Shown here: piece by piece, positions 7,925 to 18,447 of the stretch
How the letters are laid out: each line of letters opens with the position of its first letter
How positions within the stretch are numbered: position 1 is the first letter of the stretch
From: Candidatus Bodocaedibacter vickermanii
GTDB taxonomy: Bacteria; Pseudomonadota; Alphaproteobacteria; UBA6184
Direction of reading: 5' to 3'
Assembly (NCBI RefSeq): GCF_014896945.1
Contig: NZ_CP054719.1
Location: 171,153 to 235,152 of the forward strand
Length of the DNA: 64,000 nucleotides
Translations under genes and position numbers: made by a program
Notes under the pieces: generated by a model
What the model was told of the DNA's origin: nothing
The model's input: the letters and a program-made list of their open reading frames with translations, nothing else
The model's database searches: none

Positions 7925-8156
7925 CCTGCGCAAGTTGGATGCAACGGCACGTTGCTCGGATCTAGGCAATGGATGCAACCGCAGGTTGCCAGCGTGACGC
8001 TGGACTCAATAGGGGTATGCGAATAAATTTCTAATTGGTTGCAAACTTGCTTTATGGAATCCGTGTCACAGACCACATCGGATCTGCCTAACTAACGGAT
8101 GCAACGGCACGTTGCTCGGATCTAGGCAATGGATGCAACGGCACGTTGCCAGGTTG
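7925..8156. repeat. Palindromic repeats between a small exported gene and recG
   Basis: Includes CAACGGCACGTTG three times (near 7942, 8102 and 8134), CAACCGCAGGTTG near 7977, CAGCGTGACGCTG near 7991 and a CCGTGTCACAGACCACATCGG-type dyad near 8060. The last unit touches the recG stop codon. Confidence 0.8.
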
Positions 8157-10268
8157 CTAGCCAGATCGGACATAACGTAAGGTATCATCCCGGTTGTAGA
8201 GCTTCAATAACAGGCGAACAGCATCGCCAGTTATACCACTTAAATCGGGATTTTCTTTAAGTAGTTTTGTTGCGTTGTTATAGGCAAGCTCCATCAATTG
8301 TCGGTGTTCAAAAGGGTCTCCAAAGATATAATCTGGAAATCCGCTTTGACGAGTGCTGGCGACTTCACCGCCACCACGCAGTTTTAAATCTTCTTCGGCA
8401 ATTTTGAAACCATCATTGGTTTCGCGCATGATTTTTAAGCGCGATTGAGCAATCTCCGTTGGGTTAGGGGCATACAATAAAATACAAGTTGACTCTTGAT
8501 CATTACGACCGATGCGCCCACGCAGTTGATGTAACTGAGCTAATCCAAACCGTTCCGCATGTTCAATGACCATAACCGTTGCTTTTGGAACATCAACACC
8601 CACTTCAATGACGGTTGTGGCAACAAGAATATCTAAATTTCCTTGCTTGAATTCTGCCATCACGGCATCTTTTTCAGGTCCTTTCATGCGTCCGTGCACC
8701 ATTCCAATTCGACGGTGGGGCAGGGCTTCACACAACTGTTTGTAACGATCTTCTGATGCCGTCAGGTCTAACACCTCGGATTCTTCAATCAACGGGCACA
8801 CCCAATAAATCTGATTCCCAGTATTGATAGACCGATCAAGAGACGCAATCAATTCTGCTTCCTTTGTCACTGGCATCACCAATGTTTTAATATCCTTACG
8901 CCCTGGGGGTTTTTCCCCAATGATCGATACATCTAAATCACCATATCGTGCCAACACAATCGTTCGTGGAATTGGCGTCGCACTCATGAATAAGGTATCA
9001 ATAAAGTGTCCTTTTTCAGATAAAGCAGCACGCTGAGCCACTCCAAACTTATGTTGCTCATCAATCACGGTCAGTCCTAAATTTTGAAACTGTATGGTTT
9101 CTTGAATCAATGCGTGGGTTCCAACGGCAATTTGAATTTTCCCCGATTGCAAATCTTCATTATTTATACGTCGTTCTTTTGTTTTATCGCGACCTGTGAA
9201 TAAGCGAATCTCAACCCCTAATTGATCACACATAGGCTTGATCGTTGCAAAATGTTGACGCGCCAAAATATCCGTTGGTGCCAATAATGTCGCTTGAAAT
9301 CCAGACTCTACAGTATGCAACATCGCCAATAACGCCACAATTGTTTTACCACTCCCCACGTCTCCTTGAATTAATCGATGCATTTGATGCGTATCTTTTA
9401 AATCGTCCAATGTTTGGTTAAGCGCCATCACCTGAGCATTCGTTAACTTAAACGGAATAAGTTCTAATGCTTTTTGCACCAAGGCTCCCTGGCATAGCTT
9501 TGGAATTCCTGCAGCACGATGATAGGCTTGCTTTATTAAAATCATCGATACTTGATGAGCCAAAAATTCATCATAAGCTAGTCGTTGGCGGGCAGGGGTT
9601 GTTGGCGCTAAATCCATATCTGAATCAGCAGTATGCAATGATTTTATAGCAATTGTCCAATTTGGCCAATTGTGGTCTTTAACAGTCGCGTCATCCCATT
9701 CAGGAATATTTGGTAATGCCCCAATAATACTTGGCATTATTTTTCGAAAGAAATTCTGACTCAACCCTTTTGTCAATCCATAAATTCGATCGTTGCCGTC
9801 TAAGGTACTTTTTTGAAGTGGGTCTAAAATGACATCCGGCTGCACCATGTGAATGCGTCCCAGATAAGTATTGATTGCACCTCCAAAGGCAAAACGTCGT
9901 CCCACAGGTAATTTGGTCAGCAGGTATGACGGTTTGATATGAAAGAATATAATCTCCATTCCTCCCGTTGCATCCTTTACAACAACGCGGGTTGGAATAT
10001 GGTTCACCTTGGTCGTTTCATGAACAACAACCTCGCCAACAATTCCAGCCTTTATTGATATGTTTTTGGGGTCAGAATAAAACGTTTTTAAATCCTGAAT
10101 TGTTTCAAAAAAACGCCTAGATTGAACAGAGTTTGGTAAATGAAATAATAGATCTTTAACCGTAAAAATGTTCAGACGCGACAAAATCCCCTTGTGGTAA
10201 GGGGATAATTTTAACCGACGCGCAATCGGTTCAAACAGTATTAAATCGGGTCTGATGGTGATATCCAC
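8157..10268 (-). CDS. recG: ATP-dependent DNA helicase RecG
   Basis: 703 residues, the usual RecG length. An N-terminal wedge/OB-fold region (roughly 1-280) precedes the superfamily 2 helicase core. Walker A is GDVGSGKT near residue 300, the DEQH box is VIDEQHKFG near 400, motif III is MSATPIPRT, and motif VI lies in [13 protein letters not shown]-terminal RecG tail follows. RecG drives branch migration and fork reversal in recombinational repair. Its start overlaps the end of lolD by 28 bases, making it the last gene of the proS-lolC-lolD-recG operon. Its 3' end touches an intergenic palindromic repeat. Confidence 0.97.
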   Translation of the reverse strand: MDITIRPDLILFEPIARRLKLSPYHKGILSRLNIFTVKDLLFHLPNSVQSRRFFETIQDLKTFYSDPKNISIKAGIVGEVVVHETTKVNHIPTRVVVKDATGGMEIIFFHIKPSYLLTKLPVGRRFAFGGAINTYLGRIHMVQPDVILDPLQKSTLDGNDRIYGLTKGLSQNFFRKIMPSIIGALPNIPEWDDATVKDHNWPNWTIAIKSLHTADSDMDLAPTTPARQRLAYDEFLAHQVSMILIKQAYHRAAGIPKLCQGALVQKALELIPFKLTNAQVMALNQTLDDLKDTHQMHRLIQGDVGSGKTIVALLAMLHTVESGFQATLLAPTDILARQHFATIKPMCDQLGVEIRLFTGRDKTKERRINNEDLQSGKIQIAVGTHALIQETIQFQNLGLTVIDEQHKFGVAQRAALSEKGHFIDTLFMSATPIPRTIVLARYGDLDVSIIGEKPPGRKDIKTLVMPVTKEAELIASLDRSINTGNQIYWVCPLIEESEVLDLTASEDRYKQLCEALPHRRIGMVHGRMKGPEKDAVMAEFKQGNLDILVATTVIEVGVDVPKATVMVIEHAERFGLAQLHQLRGRIGRNDQESTCILLYAPNPTEIAQSRLKIMRETNDGFKIAEEDLKLRGGGEVASTRQSGFPDYIFGDPFEHRQLMELAYNNATKLLKENPDLSGITGDAVRLLLKLYNRDDTLRYVRSG

Positions 10269-10948
10269 GGTCTTACTTTCCGCTCCTTAATTGTAATCAC
10301 TCGATCCATTTTTTTAGCCAAGGCTAAGTTATGCGTTGCAATCAATGCTGTCATATTATGTGTTCGCACCAGATGAATCAATTCCTCAAATACAATCTGT
10401 GCCGTATCTTCGTCTAAATTTCCAGTGGGCTCATCCGCCAATAGGATACTGGGAGCATTCGCCAATGCCCTTAAAATTGCTACACGCTGTTGCTCTCCGC
10501 CAGATAATTCAGACGGGCGATGCGTATACCGATGATGAACATTCAAACGTTCCAATAAAAATAGGGCGCGTTCTTTTGCTTCTTTATAATCTGTTCCTTG
10601 AATTAACTGGGGCATCATGATGTTTTCCAATGCCGTAAACTCAGGCAACAAATGATGAAACTGATATACAAATCCCAAATGATTCAACCGCAACGACGTG
10701 CGATCTTTGTCCGATAATTTTGCCGTCATCGAATCCATAATCCGAATGTCACCTGCGGTTGGTTTTTCTAACAAACCAATTTGATGCAACAGGGTTGATT
10801 TTCCAGTTCCTGAAGGGGCTACCAACCCAACGATTTCCCCAGGATACAATTCTAATTCAACATCATCCAGCACCAACAGTTGATTTTGCTTTGCACCATA
10901 GACTTTCTTTAATCCAGTTATACTTACATAAGGTTGTTTCTTATTCAT
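10241..10948 (-). CDS. lolD: Lipoprotein-releasing ABC transporter ATPase LolD
   Basis: 235 residues. Walker A is [12 protein letters not shown] (near residue 38), the ABC signature is [15 protein letters not shown], Walker B is [12 protein letters not shown], and the His switch is in [10 protein letters not shown]. It energises transfer of mature lipoproteins from the inner membrane to the LolA carrier with the permease encoded immediately upstream (8-base overlap). FtsE/MacB ATPases are related, but the adjacent LolC/E-type permease supports LolD. Confidence 0.93.
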   Translation of the reverse strand: MNKKQPYVSITGLKKVYGAKQNQLLVLDDVELELYPGEIVGLVAPSGTGKSTLLHQIGLLEKPTAGDIRIMDSMTAKLSDKDRTSLRLNHLGFVYQFHHLLPEFTALENIMMPQLIQGTDYKEAKERALFLLERLNVHHRYTHRPSELSGGEQQRVAILRALANAPSILLADEPTGNLDEDTAQIVFEELIHLVRTHNMTALIATHNLALAKKMDRVITIKERKVRPWISPSDPI

Positions 10949-12188
10949 AACGAAGAGCCTCCACTGGATCTAATTTTGCTGCTCGCCAGGCAGGGTATAA
11001 TGTCGCAAGAAATGAGATTAACAATGACATACACGTGATCGTTATAACATCACTGGTGACGACTTTTGCAGGTAAATGTACTAACCAATAGACATCAGCA
11101 TGATACAATCGAACGCCAATTATTTTTTCAATCCACAGACGAATCGTATTTAAATTGAATGATAATAACAATCCTAACCCAACCCCAAGCATCGTTCCAA
11201 CGATTCCAATCAATGATCCCATAATCATAAAGATTTGAATCAATGCATTGCGTCCCATACCCATGGTGCGCAAGATTGCAATGTCTTTTGTTTTGCGTTG
11301 TACTAACATCGTTAAACTTGAAATAATATTAAAGGCTGCAATTAAAATAATCAGGCTTAATATCAAGAAAAAAATCTGTTGTTGAATTTTTAATGATGCA
11401 ACAAACCCTGTATTAATTTTCTGCCAATCATATACATTATAACGATCTTCGGATGCGTGCCTTAGATCCGTTGCAAAGCTTTCTGCATTATCAGGATTAT
11501 CTACACGAACCTCAATCCCTGTGACTGCACCTTCAAAGTTATAAAATGATTGAGCAATCGGTAATGGCATAAATACAAAGTTAGCATCCAATTCGCGGTA
11601 CCCAACATCGAATATAAATGCAACGGAATACGTCCCAGTTCGTGGCATTGGCCCAAACGGACCTTGAACCCCCATCGGGTTTACAAAGGTAATTTGATCC
11701 CCAATATCCAATCCGAATTTTTCAGCCATAATCTTTCCGATACCAACACCCGTTGCCTTTTCATCTAATGGAATTTCCCCCATGATGACTTTTTGCCCAA
11801 CTAAAGATTGTGTTTTCAAATCATTAAAATTCATACCGTGAACAATGGCACCTTGAAAATGATCCTTAATCGTAATCAGTGTGTGTTGTTCTAATACCGG
11901 AACAGCAGATGTCACAAACGGATATTTAGAAAGCTCTTGTTGTAGGGGAAGATAGTTTTTCAATTCCACGGTGCCAGAGACTGGAACTATGTTTAAATGC
12001 CCTCTGAATCCCAGGACTCTATCCATTAAATCATCACGTAACCCCGTCATAACAGCCATCACGACAATCAATGTGGCAACGCCCAAAGCAATCCCCACCA
12101 TTGAAAATCCACTCATCATCGACACAAATCCGTCGCTTTTACGGCTTTTAAAATATCGGCGTGCTATGACCCACGAAATACGGCTCAT
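10941..12188 (-). CDS. lolC: Lipoprotein-releasing ABC transporter permease LolC/LolE
   Basis: 415 residues with the LolC/E layout: an N-terminal transmembrane helix (residues 22-48, [20 protein letters not shown]), a large periplasmic domain (about 50-265) and three C-terminal helices of the FtsX-type permease domain ending in [19 protein letters not shown], the classic coupling end. Only one permease gene is present, as is common in alphaproteobacteria where it probably forms a homodimer. It overlaps proS by four bases and lolD by eight. I cannot assign C versus E from sequence alone. Confidence 0.9.
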   Translation of the reverse strand: MSRISWVIARRYFKSRKSDGFVSMMSGFSMVGIALGVATLIVVMAVMTGLRDDLMDRVLGFRGHLNIVPVSGTVELKNYLPLQQELSKYPFVTSAVPVLEQHTLITIKDHFQGAIVHGMNFNDLKTQSLVGQKVIMGEIPLDEKATGVGIGKIMAEKFGLDIGDQITFVNPMGVQGPFGPMPRTGTYSVAFIFDVGYRELDANFVFMPLPIAQSFYNFEGAVTGIEVRVDNPDNAESFATDLRHASEDRYNVYDWQKINTGFVASLKIQQQIFFLILSLIILIAAFNIISSLTMLVQRKTKDIAILRTMGMGRNALIQIFMIMGSLIGIVGTMLGVGLGLLLSFNLNTIRLWIEKIIGVRLYHADVYWLVHLPAKVVTSDVITITCMSLLISFLATLYPAWRAAKLDPVEALRYE

Positions 12189-13480
12189 GACTTATCCTTA
12201 TTAAACTTCTCGATGATATGGTCAAGGGTCATTTCTTGAACTTGACCCGTTTTTCGATGCTTCAACTCAACCAATCCTGTTTCAGTAGATCGTTTTCCAA
12301 CGATCACATGATACGGAATACCGATCAAATCAGCTGTCGCAAACTTAACACCAGGACGTTCATTGCGATCATCATACAAGACGTCTATGCCCATACTGAT
12401 TAAGGCTTTATGCAACTGACAGCCCATGGACATCGTTGCATCATCTGAATTTACTAGGTCGATAATCATCACTTTAAACGGTGCCACAGCTTCTGGCCAA
12501 ACAATTCCTTTATCATCATGAGATGCCTCAATAATCGCGCCTACTAAACGGCTAACACCAATACCGTAAGATCCCATTTCTGGATGGAATGGTTTACCGT
12601 CAGACCCTGTAACTTTTAACCCCATGACCTCTGAATATTTTGTTCCAAAATAGAAAATATGCCCGACTTCAATTCCCTTCTTAACCAACAATTGGTCTTC
12701 AGGAATGGGGCAGGTGGCAGGATCATGCTTTTCAGATTCTACCGCATATAAACTGCTTAATTCGTCAAAATCGATATTTGCACTGTTGGCTAATTCTTCA
12801 TATCGCTTATCATAGTATACTGTGCTTTCGCCTGTTTCAGCCAAAATTTGGAACTCGTGGCTCATGTTTCCACCAATGGCTCCAGAATCCGCTTGTACCG
12901 GAATCGCTGTTAAACCAAGCCTGCGGAATGTACGCAAATAGGATTGAAAGATACTTTGGTAGGTTTTCTTTGCTGACTCAAAATCAACGTCAAAAGAATA
13001 TCCATCTTTCATTAAAAATTCACGACCTCTCATAACACCAAAACGGGGTCTAATCTCATCGCGGAATTTCCACTGAATCTGATACAAATTTAACGGTAAA
13101 TCTTTGTAGCTTTTCAGATGCGTTCGAACAATATCCGTTACTTGTTCTTCATTGGTTGGTCCATATAAAAAATCACGATCATGGCGATCTTTTATGCGTA
13201 ACATTTCTTTACCATACGCATCATACCGTCCGCTTTCAATCCAAAGATCCGCCGGTTGAATGGTCGACATTTTGATGTAATGATTGCCAATACGATCCTG
13301 TTCTTCACGAACAATACGTTCAATGTTTTCAAGAACACGTAAGCCTAAGGGTAACCAGCTATAAATCCCAGCACTTGTCTTATGGATCAATCCAGCTCTG
13401 TGCATTAAACGATGGGATATAATTTGAGCGTCTGCTGGTGTTTCTTTCATCAAAGGTAAAAAATAACGAGATAAACGCAT
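12185..13480 (-). CDS. proS: Prolyl-tRNA synthetase
   Basis: The start at 13480 gives [15 protein letters not shown], the conserved ProS N-terminus; an open extension of 42 residues upstream is AT-rich and unlike the family. The 431 residues match the short alphaproteobacterial/mitochondrial-like form that lacks the editing insertion domain. Class II motifs are visible: motif 2 in [21 protein letters not shown] and motif 3 in [10 protein letters not shown], with a C-terminal anticodon-binding domain (residues 330-430). It is the first gene of the operon leading to lolC, lolD and recG. Confidence 0.95.
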   Translation of the reverse strand: MRLSRYFLPLMKETPADAQIISHRLMHRAGLIHKTSAGIYSWLPLGLRVLENIERIVREEQDRIGNHYIKMSTIQPADLWIESGRYDAYGKEMLRIKDRHDRDFLYGPTNEEQVTDIVRTHLKSYKDLPLNLYQIQWKFRDEIRPRFGVMRGREFLMKDGYSFDVDFESAKKTYQSIFQSYLRTFRRLGLTAIPVQADSGAIGGNMSHEFQILAETGESTVYYDKRYEELANSANIDFDELSSLYAVESEKHDPATCPIPEDQLLVKKGIEVGHIFYFGTKYSEVMGLKVTGSDGKPFHPEMGSYGIGVSRLVGAIIEASHDDKGIVWPEAVAPFKVMIIDLVNSDDATMSMGCQLHKALISMGIDVLYDDRNERPGVKFATADLIGIPYHVIVGKRSTETGLVELKHRKTGQVQEMTLDHIIEKFNKDKS

Positions 13481-13703
13481 AACGAACTTTCTATTTAATT
13501 TAAAATACATTATATTCGCTTCAGGACGCATTTGAAATGAAAAATCAACAACTATGTTTAAAAATTTCTTTTTATTAAGAAGAATCATTTCTTTTGTTAT
13601 TACCAAGTAATGAGTAATTGCTAAAAAATGAAGCTCTATATTAATCTTAAAATTTATGATGTGTGGCGCAGAGTTTTTTTAATAATAATGGAGTTTCAAG
13701 TAG

Positions 13704-14582
13704 ATGACGATTACCCCCGGTGTTGATATAGATATTATTGCAGAGGGCATTATCCAAAAAGTCCAAATGAACGAGGGGTTATTAATTCCTTCCTCTGACA
13801 TAATCGACTTAATTCATCAATTAAAAGAATTTGATCTAGGACGGGCAATGTTAACTACGGGTGTCATAACATCGTCATGGGTTGATTATGTTTGTCATAA
13901 CGAAACATCTCCAACAGACCATCCTCTTGAAACATGGTTTTTATCTAAGTCTCCTAAAATTAAGGCCGCCAGAGAACGCTATTATATCACACGGGACGCA
14001 CTGCAATCTCATTTAAGATCCAACATGGTTTTCTGTGTCATGCCGTGTGGTGTTATTTCAAAAGTTGCAGAATTAGACTATTCCAACATAAGCAATATTA
14101 AAATTATTGGGTATGACAACGACATTCAAGGATTGGTGCGTGCAGAAATGCAAATGCAACCGCTTGTTGATCAACGAAAAGTTAACCTTTTGCTGTTAAA
14201 AAAGAATATATGGCTGTTAACTGACTGCAATCAACATGATTTAATTATTAGTAATCGATTGTCAGTCTTGGAAGCAGATCCGCAAAAAGTGTTGGAGCTG
14301 TTTGAAAAATACTATGCTGCATTAAAACAAAACGGAATTTTTATCAGCAGCTTTTTCACTCCATCTCCTTTGCATAACCTACATGCATCGCCTTGGAAAA
14401 ATGTCGATGTAAATGATGTGTTAACAGAGCACAGTATTTTTGTGGATATTATGGATTTCCAACCAGCCTCTCGCCCAGAAAGCAAAATGATAACATTATT
14501 ACACAAGGCTGGTTTTGAAATTGTTGACATATTTTACGACACACACCACATATATCCGACCATCGTTGCTCGCAAAGCATAA
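13704..14582 (+). CDS. Putative class I SAM-dependent methyltransferase-like protein
   Basis: 292 residues with no signal peptide. A Rossmann-like core is visible from about residue 108: VFCVMPCGVISKVAELDY could be a motif I strand-loop, IKIIGYDND a motif II with the acidic residue, DLIISNRLSVLEAD motif IV, and AALKQNGIFISSFFT motif V. The usual GxGxG loop is degenerate, so SAM binding is plausible but unproven. Substrate is unknown. The 3' end overlaps the start region of the following secreted protein. Confidence 0.5.
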   Translation: MTITPGVDIDIIAEGIIQKVQMNEGLLIPSSDIIDLIHQLKEFDLGRAMLTTGVITSSWVDYVCHNETSPTDHPLETWFLSKSPKIKAARERYYITRDALQSHLRSNMVFCVMPCGVISKVAELDYSNISNIKIIGYDNDIQGLVRAEMQMQPLVDQRKVNLLLLKKNIWLLTDCNQHDLIISNRLSVLEADPQKVLELFEKYYAALKQNGIFISSFFTPSPLHNLHASPWKNVDVNDVLTEHSIFVDIMDFQPASRPESKMITLLHKAGFEIVDIFYDTHHIYPTIVARKA

Positions 14583-15843
14583 GCGGTTTTTCATTCTAAT
14601 ATCGTTTTCATACTTGATTGTATGCCCCTCTATAAGTGCAGATGCCATCCCTCCAGAAGAAAGTACTGGGTATCTGCCGCGCGCATGGACTCCTCCAGGG
14701 GAATTAACCCCAGAAGAACAAGCTCAACAGATTTTAGACGCGATCAATGATGCTATTAGTTCAAGTGCAGGTACATCTTCAAATAGTTCAAACTCTGTAA
14801 TTACATCTATTGTACCCCCTTTGATTGTTCCCAAACCTATACTATCATTGCCCGTTGCAACGACAGAGCAACAAGTTCTTTCGCCAACACTAGTTACAGT
14901 TAAGGCTTTAGAACAAGCTGGTCCCGCACCAACGACTTTGGCTTATCAAGCTAAATATAAAGAACTACAATCCTTATGGAAAGCAACTGTGAATGGAAAG
15001 TCCCTGACGGCCGGGTATGAGGTGTTTTTTCAACAAGATGATCTTCCAACAGGCAGTACAGCCATACAAAAATCAAGTGATGATCCCTACGGAACGCATA
15101 CCCCAGCGCCGGATGAGGTTCACGAAAGCGTCGAAGCTCTCAGTTCTGGAAATCTTACATCCAACGCAATACAAGCGTTAATGTTAAGGTATTTGGCTGA
15201 TAACCCTAAGATCGATATTCCAGTAAATTGCATTAGTGCCGCATCAGTTATGATTACAGATGCTTCTGAAAATGCCGTAAAAATTAATGACGCTCTCTTA
15301 AAGTCAGCAATGCTTGATCCAGCTCTCGATGCATTTACAAAAAAGAACCGCTCTATGTATGCCAGCATTATCAGATTAGACGGCGCTGGGAAAGGGCAAT
15401 ATGTCATTGTGACCCTTGATAAACACGGAAATGTTTCGTTAATAGATCCAGCACTTGCCCAAAAAAGTTACGACAAAAAACTTTTGGCTCAGATTGTAAG
15501 TACTCTCAACAAACAAAGGAAAGCTACAGATTTAAAGTACGTTGCTGCAGAAACAGACAGTGTCGTATACACAGGTCTTAACGGAAAAGATTCAGATAAT
15601 ACGCGTAGCGGTCTGTATGCATTTGCTTATTGGGCAGCCTTTATGTCTGTTGATAAATTAGACGCATACCAAAGCGTCAATGGTGCCGCAACAGAAGAAA
15701 CCAGCCCATTAGATTCCTATGATTCTATTAATTTAAGCGCCGTCTATTCTAAAAAAGTAAAGCAAACGCCAAGTATTAAAAACTCTACCGCTTTTGAATT
15801 AGATCTTAGAGAATGGCTTCGAACTCAGGTTAGTTTTGATTAA
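14515..15843 (+). CDS. Secreted protein, possible degenerate Ulp1/C48-like fold
   Basis: An exported protein of about 420 residues. A TTG at 14566 would begin the signal peptide directly (LLAKHKRFFILISFSYLIVC, cleavage after SADA); the ATG at 14515 lies further inside the preceding gene. The N-terminal mature part is proline- and serine-rich. In the C-terminal half YVIVTLDKHGNVSLIDPAL followed by DNTRSGLYAFAYWAAF echoes the strand and nucleophile regions of Ulp1-like C48 proteases, but the expected His and Cys are not obvious (Ser in the Cys position). It could be a host-directed effector or an inactive homologue. Low certainty on family. Confidence 0.5.
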   Translation: MKLLTYFTTHTTYIRPSLLAKHKRFFILISFSYLIVCPSISADAIPPEESTGYLPRAWTPPGELTPEEQAQQILDAINDAISSSAGTSSNSSNSVITSIVPPLIVPKPILSLPVATTEQQVLSPTLVTVKALEQAGPAPTTLAYQAKYKELQSLWKATVNGKSLTAGYEVFFQQDDLPTGSTAIQKSSDDPYGTHTPAPDEVHESVEALSSGNLTSNAIQALMLRYLADNPKIDIPVNCISAASVMITDASENAVKINDALLKSAMLDPALDAFTKKNRSMYASIIRLDGAGKGQYVIVTLDKHGNVSLIDPALAQKSYDKKLLAQIVSTLNKQRKATDLKYVAAETDSVVYTGLNGKDSDNTRSGLYAFAYWAAFMSVDKLDAYQSVNGAATEETSPLDSYDSINLSAVYSKKVKQTPSIKNSTAFELDLREWLRTQVSFD

Positions 15844-15870
15844 AAATACTCAACCCATAACTATCATTAT

Positions 15871-16266
15871 TTAATAATCGTCGAAAGGGTGGAAAGATTT
15901 TATCGGGCAAATCATCAAGATTAAACCATTGCCATTCAGTAGTTTTATGGTGTTCTTTATGAAGAATTTCTTGCCCTTCAGGGTACGTTGCTCTCATAAA
16001 AATAACGATGTAATGCTTTGATTCTTTTTCGAATATATTGTTGGTTACGGCTACAAACGTTGGATCGGAAATTGTTAACCCGGTTTCTTCAAAGGTTTCT
16101 CGAATGGCGCACGCTTCAAAGGTTTTACCAAATTCTAAATGCCCGCCTGGGGGACTCCATCCACCAGCACCGATGCTATTTAAGCGTTGCCCCCCATCAA
16201 TATTTGATTTTTAGAGTTAAAAATTAATACCCCAACACCGACGCCAACTGCACTAGCTTTACTCAT
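15871..16266 (-). pseudogene. Nudix hydrolase gene with frameshift in a G6 run
   Basis: An ATG at 16266 with TAGGAG upstream begins SKASAVGVGVGVLIF, typical of MutT/Nudix proteins. At a run of six G on the coding strand (C6 at 16190-16195) the frame shifts; the shifted frame continues intact to TAA at 15871 and contains the Nudix box, GGHLEFGKT...REtfEETGL, with Lys where the first box Glu is usual. Either one G is missing or two are extra. A homopolymer of this kind could be a sequencing error, a fixed mutation or a slippage switch. The intact product would be about 132 residues, acting on a nucleotide-diphosphate substrate. Confidence 0.8.
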
Positions 16267-16374
16267 GGTTCAACTCCTATGCCTTTAAAGAAGTGCCATA
16301 TTTTTTATGATTTATCAAATTATTTAAAGACAAACACATCCAGCTCAACTTTTGAGAGCAACGATGCTCAGTGG

Positions 16375-18318
16375 CTATATATCTAAATCAACCTCAGACA
16401 ATGCATTTTCTTGAATAAACATCATGCGTTCTTCGGGTTTTTTCCCCATTAAACGTTCTACGAAATCGTTCACGGTTTCATCACCTTCGATGCTGACTTT
16501 AATCAATGAACGCTTTTTGTAATCCATGGTTGTCTCTTTAAGTTGGGATGGGTTCATTTCTCCCAACCCCTTAAATCGACTAATATCAATATTTGAAAAC
16601 TTCTTGAATGTCGTCTTCATTAGTTCATCTTTGTGGGCATCATCCTTTGCATAGGCAATGGTGCCACCCGCAGACAGACGATACAATGGCGGTTGAGCCA
16701 AATACAAGTGACCTCTTTTTATGATTGCATGCATTTGCTGGAAAAAGAATGTCATCAACAATGACGCAATGTGCGCTCCATCAACGTCGGCGTCCGTCAT
16801 AATGATAACCCGCTCATACCGTAATTTAGCTGGATCACACGTCTTACCATAACCACAACCCAGTGCTTGAATCAGATTTTGAATTTCTTGGTTCGCCATC
16901 ATTTTATCCATTGTTGCTGTTGCAACGTTCAGGATTTTCCCGCGCAAGGGTAATATGGCTTGGGTTTCTCTGAACCGTGCTTGCTTTGCCGACCCACCAG
17001 CAGAGTCTCCTTCAACGATAAAAATCTCAGTCCCTTCAGGCGTACTTTTTGAACAATCTGTTAACTTGCCGGGCAGGCGCAATCGCTTTGTAACCGATGA
17101 ACGTTGAATGTCTTTTGCTTGTTTCTTTGCCAAACGTTCCTCAGCTTTTTCAACAAAGTACTGAATCAATGACTGGGTAAATTCTTTATGTTGAATAAAA
17201 TAATGATCAAAAAAATCACGAATCGATGAATCTAATGCTTTTTGAACAGACGTCGTTACCAATTTTTCTTTGGTTTGACCTTGGAATTGAGGGTTCTTGA
17301 TGAACACCGAAATAAAGCCCAAGCATTCTGCAAACACATCATCAGCGATAACTTTTTCAACGCGCTTATCTCCGCTCAGTTCTCCAAAGTTGCGAATGCT
17401 TTTAAACAATCCGCTGCGGAAACCACTTTCATGGGTGCCCCCCAGTGGAGTATGAATCGTGTTACAGTACGATCTAAAATATGTTTCATCATCTGGAATC
17501 CATGCCAAAGCCCACTCAATTTTGACTTCATCGTTTTGAGTGTTTCCAGCAAGCTTTCCAATGCTTTCTTTAGTCTCAATCAAAGAATCTAAATAGTCTT
17601 CGATACCTTTTGGATAATGAAATACAGCTTTGTTTGGAATCGAATCTGGACGTTCCACGCCTTCATCGCACTCCCAATAAATCGTAACACCACGAAACAA
17701 ATACGCTTTTGATTTTAAAATATCATGAATACGTTTTGCAGACAGCTCATTAGAATCCACAAAGATCTCGGGATCAGGGTGAAATTCAATCACTGTACCT
17801 CGTTTTCGTTTAGGCGCCTCATCCTTTAAAACGGGGGAGGTCGCATGCCCTTTTGAAAAAGTTTGAGTATATTGAGTTCCATCACGAAACACTTTAACCA
17901 ATAAATGATCGCTTAGGGCGTTCACTACCGATAATCCCACACCGTGCAAACCACCCGACGTTTCATAAGCGCCTTCTTTAAACTTACCGCCGGAATGCAG
18001 CGTTGTCACGATGACTTCTAGGGCAGATTTGTCTGGGTACTTAGGGTGGGGGTCAACAGGAATTCCTCGACCGTTATCCGATACCTGCAGTGTGTTATTG
18101 TCCATTAAACGAATATGAATTTCACTGGCATGACCCGCAACAGCTTCATCCATAGAGTTATCAATGATCTCTACCGCTAAATGATGCAATGCATTGGTAT
18201 CCGTACCACCGATATACATACCGGGTCGTCTACGTACGGGCTCTAATCCTTCCAATACCTCAATATCTTTGGCGGTATAGGTTTGATTCTTTGATGAAGA
18301 TGAAAATAAATCGCTCAT
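16375..18318 (-). CDS. parE: DNA topoisomerase IV subunit B
   Basis: 647 residues. The GHKL ATPase motifs are EIIDNSMDEAVAG, DNGRGIP and GGLHGVGLSVVNALS (residues 50-130); the Toprim motifs are IVEGDSAGG near 437 and DADVDGAH near 515; PLRGKILNV lies between. Length and the QxxMANQEIQNL region favour ParE over GyrB. With ParC (not in window) it decatenates chromosomes. The gene stands alone; its upstream flank is shared with the divergent gene at 18448, which has its own promoter copy. Confidence 0.92.
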   Translation of the reverse strand: MSDLFSSSSKNQTYTAKDIEVLEGLEPVRRRPGMYIGGTDTNALHHLAVEIIDNSMDEAVAGHASEIHIRLMDNNTLQVSDNGRGIPVDPHPKYPDKSALEVIVTTLHSGGKFKEGAYETSGGLHGVGLSVVNALSDHLLVKVFRDGTQYTQTFSKGHATSPVLKDEAPKRKRGTVIEFHPDPEIFVDSNELSAKRIHDILKSKAYLFRGVTIYWECDEGVERPDSIPNKAVFHYPKGIEDYLDSLIETKESIGKLAGNTQNDEVKIEWALAWIPDDETYFRSYCNTIHTPLGGTHESGFRSGLFKSIRNFGELSGDKRVEKVIADDVFAECLGFISVFIKNPQFQGQTKEKLVTTSVQKALDSSIRDFFDHYFIQHKEFTQSLIQYFVEKAEERLAKKQAKDIQRSSVTKRLRLPGKLTDCSKSTPEGTEIFIVEGDSAGGSAKQARFRETQAILPLRGKILNVATATMDKMMANQEIQNLIQALGCGYGKTCDPAKLRYERVIIMTDADVDGAHIASLLMTFFFQQMHAIIKRGHLYLAQPPLYRLSAGGTIAYAKDDAHKDELMKTTFKKFSNIDISRFKGLGEMNPSQLKETTMDYKKRSLIKVSIEGDETVNDFVERLMGKKPEERMMFIQENALSEVDLDI

Positions 18319-18383
18319 GGGTTTCTATTGGGTTTCTTTGAAAAAATACAATCGTCATTATGATGGAATTACACAATTAAATC

Positions 18384-18440
18384 AAGCGAGTTGACAAGTA
18401 ATCGATATATGTATATTAATACCCCCTAATATTGACAAAA
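18384..18440 (+). promoter_or_regulatory. 57-bp promoter-like repeat, copy 1
   Basis: TTGACA at 18391-18396 is followed after 15 to 17 bases by TATATT/TATTAA, a good sigma-70 promoter. The whole 57-bp block starting AAGCGAG and ending ATTGACAAAA is repeated base for base at 19059-19115. It ends eight bases before the ATG of the gene at 18448. Confidence 0.75.
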
Positions 18441-18447
18441 GTAAAAA

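Noticed and set aside
13481..13606. 42-residue N-terminal extension of ProS
   Set aside because: Not found in the family; AT-rich and outside the conserved start MRLSRYFLP.
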